Notes: a model not told the origin generated them from the letters alone. DNA of 40,816 bases from Chromobacterium haemolyticum (GCF_002081825.1 NZ_MUKU01000043.1:1-40816), one strand, 5' to 3'; positions 31,101 to 38,399 are shown, counted from the first letter of the stretch. Translations and numbers: made by a program.

Positions 31101-32013
31101 AGCCATCCAGGTGGCCAACCGGCTGGCGCAGCGCCTGAACCGCGAAGTGGCGGTGTCCGCGCTGTTCAGCCACAGCACGGTGGCGGCGCTGGCGCAGGCG
31201 TTGAGCGCGCCCGCCGCGCACCGGCCGCCGTCCGCCAGCGAGGGCCAGGAGTTCGCGCCGCTGCTGACCATCCAGCCCGGCGCGCTGCCGGCGCTGTTCT
31301 GCCTGCACCCGGCGGAAGGCTTGTCCTGGTGCTATCTGGGCCTGGCCAAGCACCTGCCCGGCGTGGCCATCTACGGCCTGCAGGCCACCGGCATCACCGG
31401 CGACAAGCCGGCCAGCTTCGACGCGATGGTGGCGGACTACGTGGCCCGCGTGCGCGAAGTCCAGCCGCAAGGGCCGTACCGGCTGCTGGGCTGGTCGCTG
31501 GGCGGCGGACTGGCGCAGGCGATGGCTGCACAGCTACGCGCCGCCGGCGAAACCGTGGAACTGGCGGCGCTGATGGACAGCTATCCAACCGCCAGCTGGC
31601 AGGGCCGGCCGCAACCGACATTGCACGACGCGCTGGTGACGGTGCTCAGCGTCAACGGCGAAGTGGACGCCGACGAGAACGGCCAGCCGCTGGACAATGA
31701 GGCGATCTATCAACGCCTACTGCGCCCCGGCAGCCCGCTGGCGCCGCTGGGCCGCGCCGCGCTGGAGCGGCTGGGCGAGGCCTCGCTGCATGGCATGCAA
31801 TTGTTCCGCGACAGCGAAACCCCGCGTTACGACGGCGATGTGTTGCTGTTCCGCGCCGGCATCCACCCGGAAGACGCGCCCAAGCCGGAAGACTGGCGGC
31901 CCTTCCTCGGCGGCACGCTGGAGTGCGTGGAGCTGGACTGCGACCACTTCGGTATGAGTGATCCGGAGCCGATGAGAAGGATAGGCGAGGAATTGGCGCG
32001 GCGTTTGAGCTAA
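28129..32013 (+). CDS. Siderophore NRPS, EntF-type (C-A-T-TE)
   Basis: A 1294-aa single-module synthetase with the layout and length of EntF. Condensation domain (1-430): active site H-H-I-A-L-D-G at 137-143. Adenylation domain (about 450-950): T-S-G-S-T-G-K-P near 595, Y-R-T-G-D near 830, Lys935 in N-G-K-I-D-R-K. Carrier: L-G-G-K-S-L, phosphopantetheine Ser989. Thioesterase: G-W-S-L-G-G (Ser1123), Asp1150, His1273. All catalytic residues are intact. It should condense a DHB-charged carrier with its amino acid and cyclise or release the product. No DHB synthesis genes are in the window. It resembles the Chromobacterium CbaF/VbaF type (recall). GC is far above the flanking cargo, and it is antisense to phage genes on both sides. 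The start lacks a clear Shine-Dalgarno. Confidence 0.93.
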   Translation: MTLTASRLPVSAAQHGIWMGQQLSPDNPSYLTAEATELRGALNLDALRDSAAEVLAHCAALNMRFEFDGSQLWQQPVAAQAEIACLDFSAEAEPEAAARAWVAQALARPCDPARDALYLGAVLKLGPERHWWYLQTHHIALDGFAYGLLSQALAARYSARVKQQALPPLADWSLDKIVAADHAYQASEACAQDRAFWLQRQGRQPAASTLAPAALLADGVNKAEQWLSPAQIAAWQASAKQHGVDWGAWLLAAVGAWLAKHSGRRALTLGLPVMNRLGTPALAVPCMAMNIAPLSLRLDEELGAAELSRQLADSLRAIRPHQRYRYEQLRGDLARVGGQQRLFGAVVNLMPFDRRAPFAGLDSRVLPLGSGPVEDVSINFSLLNTEWRLCLEANPNAYPQTELDGLRDDLLAWLDAWAGRAPDAALSELLPELPPLSVLDGAALEREPREVLSLIRAAAAARPDATALEQDGERLSYRELLQRVLQLAGRLQAAGLQAEERVAIVLPRSPEAIVAILATLWAGGCYVPLDPHGPPTRLAMVLDDAQPRLAVTLSAWRPLLGAVPALCLDLPPQQDALAAADPAPAAEQAAYLLYTSGSTGKPNGVLVSHGALAQFVSSAGQLYRIGADERILQFAPLHFDASIEEIFLALCHGGTLVLRTDAMLESMPAFAAAVARQRISVLDLPTAFWHELAFALQPELAAQLASVRLTIIGGEAALPERAGRWQALLPSSVLLNSYGPTEASIIATSAILSGPGAVWDGGDSVPIGLPRPGVRAVIVDERLQPVAQGEDGELCLLGDALAIGYLGREELTARRFVTLDALPGAPRAYRTGDRARLSDGQLRFLGRLDHEMKISGLRIDPAEIENALLACPEVREAAVVGLPLAGGGYTLAAFLSGGETEPATMRSRLAEVLPAAAIPDHWRWLDSLPRNVNGKIDRKQLAAGMEAQAPAAAEDASPLERQVMEVWQQVLGVTPPSRHANFFELGGKSLQAIQVANRLAQRLNREVAVSALFSHSTVAALAQALSAPAAHRPPSASEGQEFAPLLTIQPGALPALFCLHPAEGLSWCYLGLAKHLPGVAIYGLQATGITGDKPASFDAMVADYVARVREVQPQGPYRLLGWSLGGGLAQAMAAQLRAAGETVELAALMDSYPTASWQGRPQPTLHDALVTVLSVNGEVDADENGQPLDNEAIYQRLLRPGSPLAPLGRAALERLGEASLHGMQLFRDSETPRYDGDVLLFRAGIHPEDAPKPEDWRPFLGGTLECVELDCDHFGMSDPEPMRRIGEELARRLS

Positions 32014-32024
32014 GCGCAGATAGC

Positions 32025-32187
32025 AAAAAGCCCCCTTTCCGGTAATGCTAGTCAGTTAAGAGAAAAACACCGTTCGCCAAGCATGGGGAACGGTGTTTTT
32101 TCTATGGTTTCAGCTACATTTGGCATCAAAAAAGTAGCTTCAAAATCCTTAACTGACTGGCATTACCCCTTTCCGGGGGCTTTTTTT
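32025..32187. terminator. NRPS terminator, split by a MITE
   Basis: Left arm AAAAAGCCCCC (32025-32035) and right arm GGGGGCTTTTTTT (32175-32187) would form an 11-bp terminator stem with a 5-nt loop if joined. The MITE at 32043-32165 plus its target duplication now separates them. The MITE's own hairpin probably replaces the function. Confidence 0.75.
32043..32165. mobile_element. 123-bp IS4-like MITE with 11-bp target duplication
   Basis: 18-bp terminal inverted repeats TAATGC(T/C)AGTCAGTTAAG differ at one position. Both flanks carry the direct repeat CCCCTTTCCGG (32032-32042 and 32166-32176). IS4 has ends beginning TAATGCCGATCAGTTAAG and makes 11-13-bp duplications, so an IS4-family transposase probably mobilises it. 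There is no coding capacity. Inside is a 15-bp hairpin (AGAAAAACACCGTTC / GAACGGTGTTTTTTCT, with a small bulge) with A and T runs, a bidirectional terminator. Confidence 0.85.
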
Positions 32188-32391
32188 ATTGCAATTAGGT
32201 CATCCGATTTCGCTACTCTCACGAGCGGCCAACGTCGGATGAAGCGTTGGTAACGCGCCACTAGGCGAGTTTTAATTATAAAACACAACCTATCTTGGCA
32301 GTAAAGAACTAATTACATATTGTATTGGCGAATCCTCTTAATCTAAGCCAGCACACTTCCAGCATCAATCAAACAACATTCGTAAGCGTTC

Positions 32392-32419
32392 TTGCAATTT
32401 CACCATTACAACCTATGAT
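32392..32419 (+). promoter_or_regulatory. Sigma70-like promoter of the AT-rich operon
   Basis: TTGCAA (32392-32397), 16-bp spacer, TATGAT (32414-32419), 32 bp before the ATG at 32452. The rest of 32190-32450 is intergenic and shows no gene. Confidence 0.5.
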
Positions 32420-32451
32420 AAACGAGTAAACGTTACTCACTAGGAAATAAC

Positions 32452-33558
32452 ATGTATTTACGCATGTATTTTTTCTATATTTTTATGGAATGCACGGCTG
32501 CACAAACGATTAACATTCGTACAATTGCACTTCCTATAGATGAACCCGATAAAACCCACCAAGTAATTTATCAAGAAAATAATGATTTGATAAAATCAAG
32601 TAAAATTCAATATTTTGAAAAGCAAGTACAGTGGGTGGAACACCCCATAACCATTAATGATTTTCTACAACTGAATGGTCTAGCCACGGACTCACAAACT
32701 GCAAACTCATTTCTGACGTTAAACCCGCAGTTACATAAATTAAAAACCATTCCAACCGGAAGCAGGCTTTTTTACTTCACCCCAACAAAAAGTTCAAACT
32801 CTCCTTCACCTACAATAGGGGAATATACTTCAGTAAATATGGGCGACATCGCCAGGGCTAGTTTTGGACCACAAATCAACGCGGCCAAACAGACCCAGTT
32901 AAAAACACTGCAATTGCCAATATCGGTATACCGGCCGGACGTCAAGCCCAAAGAGTTCCAAGAGCTATCATTCACTTTTTATCAACATTCAATTGAACTC
33001 GCCAAACATGCACACCAGATGAGCAACACTGACTTAATACTAGCTCAATACTTACTAGCCCGCACACAAGCAAAATTTAGCAGCATTATTTCTGACGCAA
33101 AATATAAGTACATCAGCAAAGAATTTATAATGGAAATCAAATCATTCCTCGATAATGTCAATAATTTTATTGTATCAAAAAATAATGACAAACCTCCAAT
33201 TACCTATCACAAAGTCACAGTACATGTCACAACTAAATCAAGAAAACACAAGCCACCATCACTTAGAGTATACACACTACCCAGTGATGTTTTTGATCAC
33301 CCCTCAAATTACAATCAAGAATTAATTTTTGACATGCTCACGGCACTAACCTTTCAAGACTTAACTACGCCATCAACTTGGAATGTACCCCAATCGGAGA
33401 TGCGCCTTTGGATAGGTCCTGATTTTTTATACCAAGCAACAACTCAAAAAGTCATGAGCAATAAAGTTAAATACTACAAACCCATACACCCATCCACAAA
33501 CACACCCAACACAAAACCAATTACATTTCTCTACCCTGACAACGTGGAAATGCGATGA
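32452..33558 (+). CDS. AT-rich secreted protein with a LysM-like segment
   Basis: A 368-aa protein of unknown function. The N-terminus (M-Y-L-R-M-Y-F-F-Y-I-F-M-E-C-T-A-A-Q) looks like a short signal peptide. Residues about 66-110 (I-T-I-N-D-F-L-Q-L-N-G-L ... F-L-T-L-N-P-Q-L ... I-P-T-G-S-R-L-F) follow the LysM peptidoglycan-binding pattern as in FimV-like proteins. The rest is unrecognised, with a C-terminal domain rich in Thr/Pro/Lys. AGGAA precedes the ATG. Its stop overlaps the next start (ATGA). Very AT-rich compared with the NRPS next door, so independently acquired. Confidence 0.6.
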   Translation: MYLRMYFFYIFMECTAAQTINIRTIALPIDEPDKTHQVIYQENNDLIKSSKIQYFEKQVQWVEHPITINDFLQLNGLATDSQTANSFLTLNPQLHKLKTIPTGSRLFYFTPTKSSNSPSPTIGEYTSVNMGDIARASFGPQINAAKQTQLKTLQLPISVYRPDVKPKEFQELSFTFYQHSIELAKHAHQMSNTDLILAQYLLARTQAKFSSIISDAKYKYISKEFIMEIKSFLDNVNNFIVSKNNDKPPITYHKVTVHVTTKSRKHKPPSLRVYTLPSDVFDHPSNYNQELIFDMLTALTFQDLTTPSTWNVPQSEMRLWIGPDFLYQATTQKVMSNKVKYYKPIHPSTNTPNTKPITFLYPDNVEMR

Positions 33559-34169
33559 CATCCCCACTCAAAACCCAGTCAATAAATTCAACATCAAACA
33601 AGGTGGAATTACAAACCAAATTAACAATAGCCGCAGGCACATTATTTACAGCAATCTTGACGTTATTTGAAAATATCTTCAACACATTCATGAGTAATGA
33701 CCTTGCCCCCTCATTTGTAACCATTTCCGTTTTTTTTACAATTTCGATGCTAGCATGTCTAAAATTCAAAACACCCAGAATCAATTCATTCCTGCTTTGG
33801 ATTTCAACAACATCCTTCTTTATCTTGCTTTTTATTTCCACATTCATTAGCTTAATTGCACTAATACATAAATACACTTATCACTACCCGGAAGATTTTA
33901 CTCAGAGCTTAAAATACAATACCTACATTGGTGCCCCGTACCACAAAAATGGCGAGAAAATAGCTCAAGGCAGAGATTTATCTACCGTAGTTAGCGCGAA
34001 TGGCGGGCCCGCATTTGTTGAGCACTACTCAATTCTATGGTCAGCCAAAGAACGAACAAAAATCATTATATGTTTCAATGTATGTTTCTTTCTGTACTGT
34101 CTTTTTGCGACCTTTGCAATAATACTTCTTGCCCAACCTCCATTAAGCACCTCAAAAATTCCAAAATAA
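33555..34169 (+). CDS. Four-helix membrane protein partner
   Basis: A 204-aa integral membrane protein with about four transmembrane helices: about 23-45, 53-70, 78-102 and 170-192. A roughly 65-residue loop after the third helix carries H-K-Y-T-Y-H-Y-P-E-D-F-T-Q and N-G-G-P-A-F-V-E-H-Y. Translationally coupled to the LysM-like protein by ATGA, so they probably act together in the envelope; an effector/immunity or exclusion pair is possible but unproven. No family recognised. Confidence 0.6.
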   Translation: MTSPLKTQSINSTSNKVELQTKLTIAAGTLFTAILTLFENIFNTFMSNDLAPSFVTISVFFTISMLACLKFKTPRINSFLLWISTTSFFILLFISTFISLIALIHKYTYHYPEDFTQSLKYNTYIGAPYHKNGEKIAQGRDLSTVVSANGGPAFVEHYSILWSAKERTKIIICFNVCFFLYCLFATFAIILLAQPPLSTSKIPK

Positions 34170-34263
34170 TACGTTGAGCTATACTTAGCATCAAGACACA
34201 AGTCAATTCACCAAAAATTAAACACCCAATCAAACAGTAAACCAACAAAGGACAAAGTCAAAC

Positions 34264-34476
34264 ATGGACAACAAAGAGACACAACCAGAAAACAAAGTCA
34301 TGGACCATGAAGACAAGTGTAATTACATGCGCGGCCTACTAGAAAAAAATATAACTCACCCTGAAGGTATACCAAATAAAAAAGATTCAACACCAAACAT
34401 AACACACCGACTCACCCCCAGAACAGAAAACTCATTAAAACACAAAAACACTCAAAAAAAGAAAAAGCAAGATTAA
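34264..34476 (+). CDS. Small basic hydrophilic protein
   Basis: A 70-aa peptide, Lys/Asn/Thr-rich with a highly basic end (K-H-K-N-T-Q-K-K-K-K-K-Q-D). AAAGGAC lies nine bases before ATG 34264, supporting translation. Low complexity and AT-rich surroundings lower certainty. Located 94 bp after the membrane protein gene, possibly the third gene of that operon. The stretch 34477-34624 shows nothing further. Confidence 0.4.
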   Translation: MDNKETQPENKVMDHEDKCNYMRGLLEKNITHPEGIPNKKDSTPNITHRLTPRTENSLKHKNTQKKKKQD

Positions 34477-34624
34477 AGAAACAAAACGATCAAATATCAA
34501 GAGTTGATTAGAGATGCAATCAACCCATAATTGAACGACAGAAATTAGCGCAACAATAATTTGACTATAATTGATAAGCATCTATTCTACAAAGCCTCAA
34601 AACTGGAACAAACCATTCTTTTGA

Positions 34625-35704
34625 CTATTGTCTATGCTCACCTGGAACTGGGATTGGCCCAGGGCCACCCGACGGTGCATTTGGCGCAACAGCCCCTGTA
34701 CGTCCCTGAATGCAGGCCATGGGGTTCGAATTGACACAAACCCTCCCTATAAATCGCCCATAACTTTCTGAAATCGAACACGCACCAAACTTATCCAACA
34801 AAATGTTCTTTGGCATACTTTTTAGAGGTCTCATGGCATCCTCGAGCATTATTTGTGCTTGTCCATAATTTTGGCGATCCATATTGCTCATGCCAGCCAA
34901 GACTTCCGCACACTTTGAATCTGAGCTTTCCCAACAGTTAACAACATCAAGAGGCACGGATTTCAACATTGAAAATACAGCTGATATTTTTGTCCGCAGA
35001 GTTTCGCATTCAGGCCCCTCCTCACCATCTGGCGTAATAGATGGAAGCCAAACAAAAAAGCATGAAAATGCCTTTTGACCTGACGTTGCATTGACAACAC
35101 CCTGTCCTTCTTTACGGATATCACCTGCAGATTTTTCCACTATAAATTCTGATATGCCATATGGTAGCTTTTCTCCTTCATTGAAAATGGCTTGATCATT
35201 GCGACCAACCAACTTCATGAGATAGGCTGTTGAACGTGTAACTGTAGCCTGGCCAGCATCTCTCCACACAACTCGTATACGAGCACTTGTAGATGAGCTT
35301 CCCATTTGCAACTCGCAAAATAACCCATCTATAGTTTCAGTTTTGCATTTTGACCAGGCCTGAACAAGTTCTGGCTTTATCGATCGCGAAGCATAACCAT
35401 AGAAACGGGCCATGTTCTCAGCTTGACTACTTGATTCACATTTTTCATTACTTTTTGTCTCCTTGTAATCAGCACTACCCAATATTTCACTACCGAACCC
35501 ACTCAAACCGCCCCCTTGCGTAGAAGAGCCTACTACACAGGCGGCAGAATTGAGTGCTAAATTTCTTGATTCCCAATTTATAATTTTAGTATTATCCTTT
35601 AAGTGGTCCTGCAAAGCCGCATCGCATCTATCCATAGCAACTGAGCAGGCAGGAACAAGTACAAATAGGATTGAACAAAATATCAATTTCTTACGATTCT
35701 GCAT
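34625..35704 (-). CDS. Secreted Cys-rich protein of unknown function
   Basis: A 359-aa protein. The signal sequence K-K-L-I-F-C-S-I-L-F-V-L-V-P-A-C-S-V-A ends either in a signal peptidase I site (S-V-A) or a lipobox-like V-P-A-C, so it could be a lipoprotein. The mature part has more than ten Cys (for example D-R-C-D-A-A, S-A-A-C-V-V, S-K-C-K-T, C-S-I-S-E-S-Y), suggesting disulfides, and ends in a Gly/Pro-rich tail. No family recognised. ATG 35704 has TTGGAG upstream. AT-rich, so part of the acquired block. Confidence 0.6.
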   Translation of the reverse strand: MQNRKKLIFCSILFVLVPACSVAMDRCDAALQDHLKDNTKIINWESRNLALNSAACVVGSSTQGGGLSGFGSEILGSADYKETKSNEKCESSSQAENMARFYGYASRSIKPELVQAWSKCKTETIDGLFCELQMGSSSTSARIRVVWRDAGQATVTRSTAYLMKLVGRNDQAIFNEGEKLPYGISEFIVEKSAGDIRKEGQGVVNATSGQKAFSCFFVWLPSITPDGEEGPECETLRTKISAVFSMLKSVPLDVVNCWESSDSKCAEVLAGMSNMDRQNYGQAQIMLEDAMRPLKSMPKNILLDKFGACSISESYGRFIGRVCVNSNPMACIQGRTGAVAPNAPSGGPGPIPVPGEHRQ

Positions 35705-35790
35705 GCAAACTCCAATCAACAAATAGCTAAATAGAAAAACATTTATAATACATACCCTTGCAATGCATTATAGTAGAAATCAAAAATACA

Positions 35791-36042
35791 TTAGAATATT
35801 TTAATAGGATTGGGTGAAAGTAAGTAAGCTTTTGCAATTTTTCTCCCTGGCCCACAACGAGGTCTAACCTGAGCCTCAATCGACTTGTGCCTTTGTAACT
35901 TCACCAACACCGACATAATTTCCGCGGCGCCATATTGGAAGTCCAACGCCGCCTCGATCTCCCCCAAGAACATCGGCCGCGTCGCGTCAGCCAGCACATC
36001 GCAGATTTTCGAAGCAAGCCCCTTCCCACGTGGCCGTCTCAT
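35791..36042 (-). CDS. Small winged-helix-like phage protein
   Basis: An 83-aa protein: M-R-R-P-R-G-K-G-L-A-S-K-I-C-D-V-L, F-L-G-E-I-E-A-A-L-D-F, A-E-I-M-S-V-L-V-K-L-Q-R-H-K-S-I-E, then a basic tail. The helix pattern (ten-residue helix, E-I-x-x-x-L, V-L-x-x-L-x-x-x-x-x-I) resembles small winged-helix regulators. The start at ATG 36042 follows AGGAGG and lies one base after the Q-like stop. Last gene of the early operon. Confidence 0.65.
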   Translation of the reverse strand: MRRPRGKGLASKICDVLADATRPMFLGEIEAALDFQYGAAEIMSVLVKLQRHKSIEAQVRPRCGPGRKIAKAYLLSPNPIKIF

Positions 36043-36043
36043 G

Positions 36044-36430
36044 CTATGCCGCCTCCTGATGGAGCAGACGCCAGGCCCGGCCAAACCGTACCGTTGCCTG
36101 CAGCAACAGCCCATCAAACGAACTGAAGCTCATAGCTAGACGACGTGCGATGTCCTCATCTGCAAGATGCGGGTAATGAACATGCCTCGCGCGGAGTACT
36201 GCCCTCTCGCCCTTGGCAAGCTGATTCACCAGTTGCTCTACCTGGCCGGCAATAAGCGGGCTATAGCGGTTCTCGCTGCGGCGGCGCGCCGTCTCCTTGT
36301 CCTCGGCAAACCGGTATCGAACAGGATCGTTGGCGTAACGCCCCTCGATGGAGAAACAGGTACTGCGTAAGCTGCCATGATCAACAGCCCACTTCCCCCA
36401 CTGTGCCAATGCTGCTGCTGGTTCGATCAT
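36044..36430 (-). CDS. Q-like late antitermination protein
   Basis: A 128-aa protein. The opening A-A-A-L-A-Q-W-G-K-W-A-V is characteristic of phage antitermination Q (Phage_antitermQ) proteins. The C-terminal part (A-V-L-R-A-R-H-V-H-Y ... E-D-I-A-R-R-L-A-M-S-F-S-S-F) aligns with their sigma4-like helix-turn-helix. Q modifies RNA polymerase at the late promoter so that it ignores terminators, consistent with the many terminators in the late operon. Location at the end of the early operon is as in lambda. Start coupled by ATGA to the small ORF upstream. Confidence 0.75.
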   Translation of the reverse strand: MIEPAAALAQWGKWAVDHGSLRSTCFSIEGRYANDPVRYRFAEDKETARRRSENRYSPLIAGQVEQLVNQLAKGERAVLRARHVHYPHLADEDIARRLAMSFSSFDGLLLQATVRFGRAWRLLHQEAA

Positions 36431-36513
36431 TGCGGCCCCTCCCCACGAGCATCCCGCCGCGGTGAGCGGCCCTTGCCAAGCAGCGCACCAAGCACAAGCA
36501 ACGACATGTCCAT
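36427..36513 (-). CDS. 28-residue coupled peptide
   Basis: M-D-M-S-L-L-V-L-G-A-L-L-G-K-G then a basic, Gly-rich tail. Its ATG overlaps the upstream TGA by one base and its TGA overlaps the Q-like ATG (ATGA). AAGGGCGG precedes it. The short hydrophobic stretch is too short for a sure membrane segment. It may be a leader whose translation couples Q expression to the upstream gene. Confidence 0.4.
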   Translation of the reverse strand: MDMSLLVLGALLGKGRSPRRDARGEGPQ

Positions 36514-36719
36514 CACCGCCCTTTCACATTCGCGTTGGCATGGTGCTGTTCGCACCGCGCCATGTGGTCCTGAGCCGGGCCAGCGCCGACGGACAACATG
36601 GCGCCCTCCGGCGTGAACGCCCGGTAGATCGCGCCAGCGCCGGTGCCATGGCCATACTTCACGACGCGGTAGCCGCGCCATTCCCTCGTGTTGTCGGCGG
36701 TTTTGGCCCATTCCGTCAC
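36513..36719 (-). CDS. Small early phage protein
   Basis: A 68-aa protein starting at GTG 36719, overlapping the P-like stop (GTGA). Contains W-R-G-Y-R-V-V-K-Y-G-H-G-T-G and I-Y-R-A-F-T-P-E-G-A-M-L, then a His/Cys-containing end (H-M-A-R-C-E-Q-H-H). Function unknown. Part of the coupled chain P-like, this gene, 28-residue peptide, Q-like. Confidence 0.6.
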   Translation of the reverse strand: MTEWAKTADNTREWRGYRVVKYGHGTGAGAIYRAFTPEGAMLSVGAGPAQDHMARCEQHHANANVKGR

Positions 36720-37546
36720 GCCGCATCCTCCATGGGCTTCGTTTTCGCCAGGAATGGCTGCAAGGACTCAGGCACGGCCTGATGCGACTGACGGATCGCC
36801 TCAGCGGCCAAGCGCTTGCCGCTCATTCCTCCGCGATAGACCCCGCGGGCGGTCTCGTCGGCGATCTTGAACGCCCACTCCAAACGCACCCTGTTGTCGC
36901 TGGGGAATTTCATGCGCTTGGCCGCACGCTGCACATCGGCAATACGGACTTGCACGTCCTGCTGGCTCAGCTCAGGTGCCGGCAACGCCTCCTCGTCGCT
37001 GACGTCGGGAATATCGCCAAGGTGGTGTCGGTTCGAATCCAGCGCCGCCATCCAGCGCCCGCGCATGCTGCGGTAATCGCTGTGCAGTAGGTCGTTGCCG
37101 AGGGATGCCGCTGCCCAGAACAGCATCGAGCTTGGCCAGTTCTGCGGCCGACGGGCGCGCCGTTTTGCCATTTCGGCCTGGGCCCGGTAGAACAGCGACT
37201 CTGGATCCAGGTCCGAGCCGCCAAGACAAGCGCGAATGAACGCGTCACAACTGGGTGGATACTGGTGGAGGGCAAGCAGGCCGCGCTTGATCTGGTCGGG
37301 GGAGATGCGAGCAAGGTCGAGTTCTTCGGCCCAAACTTTCTTTGCCTCTTCGATGCCGGCGTCTACGGCGTAGTCCATGCTGTCGCTCTGCTGCAGGAGC
37401 TTGCCGGTGCGCTGGTCGACGATGACTCCGCTACGGAATTTCTCCGTGAACTGGGCTCCGAATCGGCCGGAGAGCCGCCGGAAAATTTCATCCACCCAGC
37501 GCAAGGGGATGCTTCCGCTCGCATTCAGAATCAAATCATCCGTCAT
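36716..37546 (-). CDS. Replication protein P-like helicase loader
   Basis: A 276-aa protein with the lambda P-type N-terminus: V-D-E-I-F-R-R-L-S-G-R-F-G-A-Q-F, then V-W-A-E-E-L-D-L-A-R-I-S-P-D-Q-I-K-R-G-L and P-P-S-C-D-A-F-I-R-A-C. These proteins bring host DnaB to the phage origin. The gene directly follows the O-like initiator with an 11-base overlap, the canonical O-P order. ATG 37546 has GGGAGGTGA upstream inside the O-like gene. Confidence 0.82.
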   Translation of the reverse strand: MTDDLILNASGSIPLRWVDEIFRRLSGRFGAQFTEKFRSGVIVDQRTGKLLQQSDSMDYAVDAGIEEAKKVWAEELDLARISPDQIKRGLLALHQYPPSCDAFIRACLGGSDLDPESLFYRAQAEMAKRRARRPQNWPSSMLFWAAASLGNDLLHSDYRSMRGRWMAALDSNRHHLGDIPDVSDEEALPAPELSQQDVQVRIADVQRAAKRMKFPSDNRVRLEWAFKIADETARGVYRGGMSGKRLAAEAIRQSHQAVPESLQPFLAKTKPMEDAA

Positions 37547-38399
37547 CCGGGATCACCTCCCCATGAATCTCACGCTCGCCAGGCCGTAGGCCCCGCGGCG
37601 GAGGGTTAAGCACGGAGCCCAGGGCGGCCTGCTTAGCGCTGGAGCTGGTGGTGGAGTGCTGGGCAGCTTGCAACCTGGCATCGGTCACTCGCTGTCGGTC
37701 GGCGTTGAACTGGTGCTGGTCCAGCAGCCACTTGCGGAATTGAGCCTCCCAGGCTTGCAGATCAGCGCGGGTCTCACGTCTCGCCTGGTAGTGAGCAACA
37801 AAGCGGGCGATCTCGGTCGGCAGGTCCAAACCTAGCGACTGCGCTTTCGCCACATCTACCCGCGCCGCTTGAAAGTCGTCAGGGACGGCGAACCCGTCGC
37901 AGCTGTCACGCGCGCGTTCACCCACCGAACGTAGTGAGGTGGGTTTATCTTTATCTTTATCTAGCGGGACATTGCGTGACGCGTCGTGACAATGCCGTGA
38001 CTCTGCTTGTGACTCTGAGCACTCTTTGGCTTCCTTCTCTCGTTGCCGTTGCTCCCTCTTCCGCTCTGCTGCTGACTTTGCGCCGGTTTTCTCATTGCCC
38101 GAGTCCTCGCGCTTTGGCTGACGTCCCTCCCATCCGGACAGCTTATTGCCGTCCAATACGCGGCCCTGCATGGCTTCTTGGATGGCCAGAATTTCTCCCT
38201 CTGTCACGTCGAGGGCGCTGGATAAATCTTCTGGCGTGACAGTCACGTGACCTCGCGTGACATTGCGTGACGCATCAACCAGCAGATGCAAAAACACGGC
38301 TTGTACCAAGGCAATGGGCTGCCCCGACAGGCGGCTAATCGTGCGCCACTTAGGGTCGTTCGGCATGTCATGCCAGAGTCTCAGCCATTGGTTGCTCAT
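37536..38399 (-). CDS. O-like replication initiator with a DnaT-type C-terminus
   Basis: A 287-aa protein. N-terminal winged-helix-like domain (1-95): W-L-R-L-W-H-D-M-P-N-D-P-K-W-R-T-I, L-V-D-A-S-R-N-V, L-S-S-A-L-D-V-T-E-G. A Lys/Arg/Glu-rich linker follows (100-160). The C-terminal W-E-A-Q-F-R-K-W-L-L-D-Q resembles the DnaT domain. It probably binds the origin located within its own gene (GTGAC clusters at 37976-38013 and 38236-38271) and recruits the P-like loader. The start overlaps the previous stop (ATGA). The peptide D-A-S-R-N-V occurs twice because both iteron clusters encode it. Confidence 0.8.
   Translation of the reverse strand: MSNQWLRLWHDMPNDPKWRTISRLSGQPIALVQAVFLHLLVDASRNVTRGHVTVTPEDLSSALDVTEGEILAIQEAMQGRVLDGNKLSGWEGRQPKREDSGNEKTGAKSAAERKREQRQREKEAKECSESQAESRHCHDASRNVPLDKDKDKPTSLRSVGERARDSCDGFAVPDDFQAARVDVAKAQSLGLDLPTEIARFVAHYQARRETRADLQAWEAQFRKWLLDQHQFNADRQRVTDARLQAAQHSTTSSSAKQAALGSVLNPPPRGLRPGEREIHGEVIPDDG
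37944..38013. repeat. Candidate origin: TTTATC repeats plus GTGAC iteron cluster A
   Basis: Four GTGAC copies start at 37976, 37986, 37997 and 38009 (spacing 10, 11, 12 bp). They lie beside three tandem TTTATC hexamers (about 37946-37963), an AT-rich stretch that could unwind. In lambda the origin also lies in the O gene, with iterons beside an AT-rich region. Confidence 0.6.
38236..38271. repeat. GTGAC iteron cluster B
   Basis: Four GTGAC copies start at 38236, 38247, 38257 and 38267 (spacing 11, 10, 10 bp), all in the same orientation as cluster A. The two clusters share GACATTGCGTGACGC. Confidence 0.6.

Noticed and set aside
28090-31470. Long antisense ORFs (585 and 537 codons) opposite the NRPS
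   Set aside because: They are Arg/Gln/Ala-rich low-information readings caused by the very high third-position GC of the NRPS, with no domains.
37944-38271. Possible CRISPR-like repeats in the O-like gene
   Set aside because: The units are 5-bp motifs at helical spacing inside a coding gene, without spacer-repeat architecture; iterons explain them better.
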